From contig CAMNTH010000022.1 in the NCBI GenBank assembly GCA_946557785.1, positions 1 through 55,389 on the forward strand: 55,389 nucleotides of DNA, in the 5' to 3' direction. Of this stretch, positions 51,785-55,389 are shown piece by piece. Numbering within the stretch: position 1 is the first letter of the stretch; the number at the start of each line of letters is the position of its first letter. This DNA comes from an uncultured Blautia sp. GTDB taxonomy: Bacteria; Bacillota; Clostridia; Lachnospirales; Lachnospiraceae. The notes below the pieces were generated by a model. The model was not told the DNA's origin, did not search any database, and saw only the letters and a list, made by a program, of their open reading frames with translations. The position numbers and the translations under genes were made by a program.

Positions 51785-52378
51785 CTACAGCATTAGCGGA
51801 AACTGCTCTATAATTCTGGATATTTCCCCGCATACGGCACGCCGGCCCTCTATGGTTTCCTTCCAGTTTTTGCGGTCAATACCGTCTGCACAGGTTGGAC
51901 AAACATAAAATTTTGTATCTGGGTATGACAATTGATAATACATCAACGACCGCCGTGCATGATAGGTTTTGCAGCATAAAATCGCAGTCTTAATACAAAG
52001 GCCAGCCTGATCTGTAACGATTCTGGAAAACTTCGCATTTTCATATGTAAAGGTTGCCTGATCTTCCTTTAGGATTGCAGAATCCTCCACTCCGTTTTTG
52101 AGCAGGACATCCTTCAAAAACTCAAATTCTGTCCCATAATTCTCCCCGTATCTTTCTTTTTTCCCAAGAACACCCGAAAATCCCCCTGTAACAATGCTAT
52201 ATTTCCCACTGGGCAAAATATATGGCGCATACCCCTTTTGATATAAAACTGCCGCATTTTCTGCCATTTGAGGATAGCCATTTCCGGGAACAAAAATAAT
52301 ATCTGCCTTTTCAGGCTTGTCCTCTGCAAAAATAAACTCTTCCGCATTATTCAAAAACTGATCGTACATGCCTTCCAT
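51785..52378 (-). CDS. YdcF-like (DUF218) protein
   Basis: A 197-residue protein resembling the YdcF/DUF218 (SanA-like) family. ADIIFVPGNGYPQMAENAAVLY (about 25-46) followed by ILPSGKYS matches the G.G ligand-binding start. EDQATFTYENAKFSR corresponds to the conserved ..ST.EN...S block. There is no signal peptide or membrane segment, so this is the cytoplasmic version. Function is unknown; relatives bind SAM or act in envelope processes. The C-terminal CPTCADGIDRKNW adds a CxxC. GAAAGG precedes the ATG. Confidence 0.8.
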   Translation of the reverse strand: MEGMYDQFLNNAEEFIFAEDKPEKADIIFVPGNGYPQMAENAAVLYQKGYAPYILPSGKYSIVTGGFSGVLGKKERYGENYGTEFEFLKDVLLKNGVEDSAILKEDQATFTYENAKFSRIVTDQAGLCIKTAILCCKTYHARRSLMYYQLSYPDTKFYVCPTCADGIDRKNWKETIEGRRAVCGEISRIIEQFPLML

Positions 52379-52481
52379 ATCCTTTCTCTTAAACTCATAT
52401 TTTCCATTTTTTCATCTTAACATATTATAAAAGGAAAGTCCATCCTGCATCCTGTATATACGGCCCCGGCTAAGCAGCTAA

Positions 52482-52513
52482 AAAGGCTGGATTCCTATTC
52501 TAATCCAGCCTTT
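52482..52513 (-). terminator. Terminator of the amidase gene
   Basis: A perfect 12-bp stem (AAAGGCTGGATT / AATCCAGCCTTT, 8-nt loop) followed by TTAGC on the minus strand, 16 nt past the stop. Confidence 0.85.
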
Positions 52514-52529
52514 CCAAATCACACTCAGG

Positions 52530-53297
52530 TTATCGTGTCACAATTATCGTACTGTATCCTCTGTCCCTCAGTTTTTGTTCCATATCAACTGCATTCCCAA
52601 ACTGTAAAAATGCACCTGTCTGTACCTTATACAGACCATCTTCATAAACTAAAAAAGCTGGAAAACCGCTGTCAGTCAGCTGATACAGCATACGCTCTGC
52701 ATTATCTCTGTTTCGAAATACACCTGTCTGTACACGGTAATAAACGGGACCTTCTATTTCATTTTCACTGAGAGTCCCCAAAATAGCACCTGCTATTCCC
52801 TCTGCAATCTCTTCAAATTTTTCGTCATAAAGCTGATTATCTACATCGGAATTAATAAATCCTATCTCCAGCAAAAGGGCAGGCATTTTGGTTCTGCGGA
52901 GAACAACAAGGCCTGGTCTCTCTTTTATCCCGATTTCCCGGAAGCCGATCTCTCCCATCGCTCCTAAAATGTTCTCTGCCATTTCATATTTGATACCGCT
53001 TTTATCATAAAGAAGAACTTCAACTCCATTGTACTGATTGGCCTTTGGGCTGCTGTTCCTGTGGAAAGAAATAAAGAAATCCGCTCCCGATTCATTGGCA
53101 AGCCTAGCTTTCTCAAAAGGTGTTTGATAAACGTCCGTTGTCCTTGTATATACAACATCAATTCCATTTCTTGCTAAAATATCTCCCACTGCCAGCGTCA
53201 GCCGCAGAGTATCATCCTTTTCCATCCGCCCTTCATACACTGCTCCCGGATCGGTGCCGCCATGTCCGGCGTCTAACATAATCTTATATTCCGGCAC
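52530..53297 (-). CDS. N-acetylmuramoyl-L-alanine amidase, CwlC-like
   Basis: Zinc amidase (Amidase_3) of 255 residues. The catalytic motif IMLDAGHGGTDPGA (about 6-19) lies at the very N-terminus; ISFHRNSS (His about 73) and LLEIGFINS (Glu about 138) complete the metal and catalytic set. Two SPOR-type repeats follow (VQTGVFRNRDNAERML and VQTGAFLQFGNAVDME). There is no signal peptide. Length, architecture and lack of a signal match B. subtilis CwlC, which helps lyse the mother cell in sporulation; that role is an inference here. The start codon is GTG, 8 nt after AAGGAG. Confidence 0.92.
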   Translation of the reverse strand: MPEYKIMLDAGHGGTDPGAVYEGRMEKDDTLRLTLAVGDILARNGIDVVYTRTTDVYQTPFEKARLANESGADFFISFHRNSSPKANQYNGVEVLLYDKSGIKYEMAENILGAMGEIGFREIGIKERPGLVVLRRTKMPALLLEIGFINSDVDNQLYDEKFEEIAEGIAGAILGTLSENEIEGPVYYRVQTGVFRNRDNAERMLYQLTDSGFPAFLVYEDGLYKVQTGAFLQFGNAVDMEQKLRDRGYSTIIVTR

Positions 53298-53386
53298 AAG
53301 AAAAACTCCTTACATATTATTCTTCCTATATATTATATGCCCATCATCAGCATATGACAGCGTCACACACTTCTGTTTCTAATCTT

Positions 53387-54313
53387 TTATTTCCATGAAA
53401 ATTTTCCTGTGTCCCTGCTATAGTGATAGATATTCAAAGTTAAAACTTCATCCTCCGGCGTTGCTTCCCTCAATGTATCAATAAGAACACTCCGAAGTCT
53501 TTCCACTTCTGCCTCTTTATCATTATGTATCATAACCTCATGAATACTTGTAAATACCATATAAAACCCACTGCCCATTAAATCACTCAGCCTTTTTGCT
53601 ACACCAGGCAGAAAAACTGCCACAGCACCGTTTGTCCGTTCTTCAGTACTTAAGCAGTTACCTGCAGCGTCCTTTTTTAAGGGAAAATCCGTCAACGTAT
53701 CCATGAAATCATCCCCTCTGTAATCCGGCTCAAAAACCAGCTTCTCCCACTGAAAAATACGGGGCGGCGTAATGCAGGAGGTATTTTGCAATGCATCTGC
53801 AAACACCTCCTCCTGCCTTCTGTCCCATCGCTCCACCATATCCTTCTTTACCTTAAAACTGGATACAACATCATCAAATTTTCCCATCCTTACATAAAGA
53901 GCCATAGCTATGTCACCAATTGAGAAGAACACACTATTCTTCAGTTCTCCTCTGTTTTTATCCAGATTCAGCAGCCGAACAAAAAGATTGGGCTTGATCT
54001 TTTCATAGTCGTCCAGATACTGTGCCGTTTGCAAAATACCGGATCGCTCCATTCTTTTAAGGTCCTTAACTGTACGCTGTACTATATCATTAATCAGTAT
54101 CCCATCAAGATAACACTGATACAAATCCCAGGCAAACAGCCCGCATACTTCCCGGGAATATTCTCCAACACTGCATTCCACAAAAATTCTATCTCCTGGG
54201 GTCTGCGGATACTCCTCCTCTCTTTTAAAGTAGATTCTGCTTTTATCATATCCCGTTGCCGTAATCAATTCCTGTCGAAGTTCTTCTACAAAAGCCTCAT
54301 AATCTTTTTTCAT
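53387..54313 (-). CDS. DUF5688-like protein
   Basis: A 308-residue cytoplasmic protein of the DUF5688 type common in Lachnospiraceae; function is unknown. Visible features are an N-terminal block with KPNLFVRLLNLDKN further in (about 107-120), DIAMALYVRM (about 133-142) and a C-terminal GSGFYMVFTSIHEVMIHN (about 247-264) followed by a helix and EVLTLNIYHYSRDTGKF. The Met start is followed by KKDYEAFVEELRQEL, usual for the group. It is monocistronic with a strong promoter overlapped by a palindrome. Confidence 0.75.
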   Translation of the reverse strand: MKKDYEAFVEELRQELITATGYDKSRIYFKREEEYPQTPGDRIFVECSVGEYSREVCGLFAWDLYQCYLDGILINDIVQRTVKDLKRMERSGILQTAQYLDDYEKIKPNLFVRLLNLDKNRGELKNSVFFSIGDIAMALYVRMGKFDDVVSSFKVKKDMVERWDRRQEEVFADALQNTSCITPPRIFQWEKLVFEPDYRGDDFMDTLTDFPLKKDAAGNCLSTEERTNGAVAVFLPGVAKRLSDLMGSGFYMVFTSIHEVMIHNDKEAEVERLRSVLIDTLREATPEDEVLTLNIYHYSRDTGKFSWK

Positions 54314-54402
54314 ATTCTGTTCCTTTCATTGATGTGAATGTTTGCAGGCGAGCGCCTAAGATATTTCTGAATCCGAAACCTAACCAAAGCTTCCGAAAAA
54401 AG

Positions 54403-54420
54403 AGGGAGCAGCTGCTCCCT
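54403..54420 (-). terminator. Terminator hairpin after the phosphatase gene
   Basis: AGGGAGC, AGCT, GCTCCCT: a perfect palindrome, followed on the minus strand by CTCTTTTTT. It lies only about 13 nt downstream of the predicted start of the next promoter. Confidence 0.75.
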
Positions 54421-54429
54421 TCTGAACTG

Positions 54430-54468
54430 CTGTGCTCTAAGTATAGAACACAGATATGCTTTTGTAAA
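54430..54468 (-). promoter_or_regulatory. Promoter with overlapping palindrome, upstream of the DUF5688-like gene
   Basis: Minus strand TTTACA (54463-54468), 17 bp, TATACT (54440-54445). The -10 box sits at the centre of a 24-bp imperfect palindrome (CTGTG.TCTA....TAGA.CACAG, 54430-54453), well placed for repressor binding. Confidence 0.65.
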
Positions 54469-54499
54469 CAAAAACCGTTCGACAAATTCTTCTGTTAAA

Positions 54500-54967
54500 T
54501 TATCTTATTTCCCCTTTCTCTTCCAAATACACAAGGAACGCTTCGCAGCCCTCTACAATGTCTTCATAGGTTACATCAAAGTTCCCTGTATACCAGGGAT
54601 CCGCAATATCTCTCTTTGAACCTGCAAAGGACAGTAATTTGCAAACCTTTCCATCCGGATCCCCATTCAGCATTCTGTGCAGGTTCCTGATATTCCAGTC
54701 ATCCATTCCAATGATGTAATCAAATTCTGTATAATCCCTCCATGTAATCTGCCTTGCCCTATGAGGCACTAACGGTATATTCACCTCACGCAGTTTTTTC
54801 ACTGTTCCTCTATGAGGCGGATTGCCGATCTCCTCTGTGCTGGTAGCACACGAGTCAATACAGAATCGATCTTCTAATCCTCTCTCTTTAACCATATAGG
54901 TAAAAACGCTCTCACACATTGTAGAACGGCAAATATTTCCATGGCAAATGAATAGTACTTTTATCAT
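54500..54967 (-). CDS. Low-molecular-weight protein-tyrosine phosphatase
   Basis: A roughly 155-residue phosphatase. The P-loop CHGNICRS (Cys 8, Arg 14, C-x5-R form) is at the N-terminus and the general-acid loop is DIADPWYTG (Asp about 123). DYIIGMDDWNIRNL in between is typical. The open frame starts 13 codons further upstream, but ATG 54967 begins at MIKVLFICHGN, the family start, with GGAG 10 nt before it. No capsule or kinase genes adjoin. Confidence 0.94.
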   Translation of the reverse strand: MIKVLFICHGNICRSTMCESVFTYMVKERGLEDRFCIDSCATSTEEIGNPPHRGTVKKLREVNIPLVPHRARQITWRDYTEFDYIIGMDDWNIRNLHRMLNGDPDGKVCKLLSFAGSKRDIADPWYTGNFDVTYEDIVEGCEAFLVYLEEKGEIR

Positions 54968-54983
54968 CTTTTTATATCTCCAT

Positions 54984-55130
54984 TTAAGTCTTGTATTTCT
55001 TCTCAAACGCTTGTTTTTTCAGGGTTTCCCGACTTTTGAGTTTTCCTTTCTTTTCAAGGTATCTTTTCAAATCTTCTCGTATTTTCTTATGTTTTACCCT
55101 GCAATCTTGGTAAATCCGTTGGTAAAGCAA
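54984..55130 (-). CDS. Possible 48-codon ORF or gene remnant
   Basis: A minus-strand frame of 48 codons from a TTG reads like real protein: very Lys/Glu-rich with IREDLKRYLEKKGKLKSR and KKQAFEKKYKT. It has no visible ribosome site, and a stop lies two codons upstream of the TTG. It may be the decayed end of a gene disrupted near the recombinase, or a small element-encoded protein. Confidence 0.3.
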   Translation of the reverse strand: MLYQRIYQDCRVKHKKIREDLKRYLEKKGKLKSRETLKKQAFEKKYKT

Positions 55131-55146
55131 GCGTCTTTACCAACGG
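55116..55146. other. Perfect 12-bp hairpin beside the recombinase gene
   Basis: CCGTTGGTAAAG / CTTTACCAACGG with a 7-nt loop, followed by GCTTTTTT on the plus strand. It has terminator form only for plus-strand transcription, yet no plus-strand gene precedes it. It could be a terminator facing outward or part of an attachment region. Confidence 0.5.
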
Positions 55147-55152
55147 GCTTTT

Positions 55153-55389
55153 TTAACTATTTGCTATCCGATATACTTCTTCCTTTGCATCATCAAAATT
55201 CACATGAGTGTAAGTGTTCAAGGTTACACTGATGTCTGCGTGTCCCATGATATACTGCAAGGTTTTCGGATTCATTCCGGATTTTGCCATATTAGAACAA
55301 AAGGTGTGCCTGCATACATGAGGGGTAACTTTCGGCATCTGGATACGGTAAATTTTATTGTATTTCTGAATAATATGCTCCAGATACTT
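55153..55389 (-). CDS. Tyrosine recombinase/integrase, C-terminal part
   Basis: The last 78 codons of a phage-integrase-family recombinase; the N-terminal part lies beyond the window edge. Catalytic residues visible are His and Arg in TPHVCRHTFCSNMAKSG, His in LQYIMGHADISVT and the nucleophile Tyr in NTYTH. The sequence style, especially GMNPKTLQYIMGHADISVTL, is that of Tn916-like conjugative-element and Lachnospiraceae prophage integrases. The gene ends 22 nt from the window's last hairpin and faces the phosphatase gene, so an integrated element probably extends to the right. Confidence 0.92.
   Translation of the reverse strand, partial: KYLEHIIQKYNKIYRIQMPKVTPHVCRHTFCSNMAKSGMNPKTLQYIMGHADISVTLNTYTHVNFDDAKEEVYRIANS

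Noticed and set aside
1..55389. CRISPR arrays, rRNA or tRNA genes
   Set aside because: No regularly spaced direct repeats with unique spacers, no tRNA cloverleaf and no rRNA stretch were seen; the only tandem repeats are in coding linkers.

Overview
The window looks like chromosomal DNA of a Gram-positive, spore-forming gut anaerobe of the Lachnospiraceae (Clostridia). Pointers are the gene order recJ, apt, relA, MBL hydrolase, hemZ, HD protein, hisS, aspS; the SCIFF peptide and its radical SAM maturase beside a fused secDF; YesM/YesN-type regulation of a sugar ABC cassette; a TIGR04086-type membrane protein; strong Shine-Dalgarno sites; and a sorting-signal surface protein. Most genes lie on the minus strand. 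No tRNA, rRNA or CRISPR array was seen. The family assignment is an inference from gene content.

Layout. 1-2.3 kb: a Ser/Thr protein kinase with a membrane segment and TPR-like outer part, overlapping a secreted Thr/Pro-repeat protein. 2.3-5.9 kb: argS, a DegV protein, and a divergent LUD-domain gene. 5.9-14.6 kb: an unusual regulated transport locus with two sugar-type ABC permeases, an HlyD-type adaptor, an FtsX/MacB-like membrane protein, a solute-binding lipoprotein with a propeller-like N-terminal half, and an OmpR-type two-component pair. 14.7-25.6 kb: an alpha-xyloside utilisation locus (binding protein, two permeases, two GH31 enzymes, a DUF624 protein, YesN/YesM). 25.8-31.3 kb: a MacB/LolD-type ABC transporter with two different adaptors, one carrying a very large insertion. 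31.5-32.6 kb: a lone lipoprotein.

32.7-43.4 kb: a block of housekeeping genes (translation, stringent response, purine salvage, DNA repair, haem-type radical SAM). 43.5-48.1 kb: secDF, the SCIFF maturase, the 46-residue SCIFF precursor, a 27-codon coupled ORF and a TIGR04086-like protein. 48.1-50.1 kb: a surface protein with a 36-bp tandem repeat. 50.4-55.0 kb: a CNNM/CorC protein, a YdcF-like protein, a CwlC-like amidase, a DUF5688-like protein and a low-molecular-weight tyrosine phosphatase. The right edge cuts into a tyrosine recombinase, so an integrated element may begin there.

The best candidate for something undescribed is the 5.9-14.6 kb locus. Three promoters in it carry the same 11-bp-period direct repeat (TTAGAGA, 4 nt, TTAGAGA) placed exactly 9 nt before the -10 box. 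They drive the permease/adaptor operon, the binding protein and the sensor kinase. This ties import-type permeases and export-type parts into one apparent regulon that has no ATPase gene of its own.
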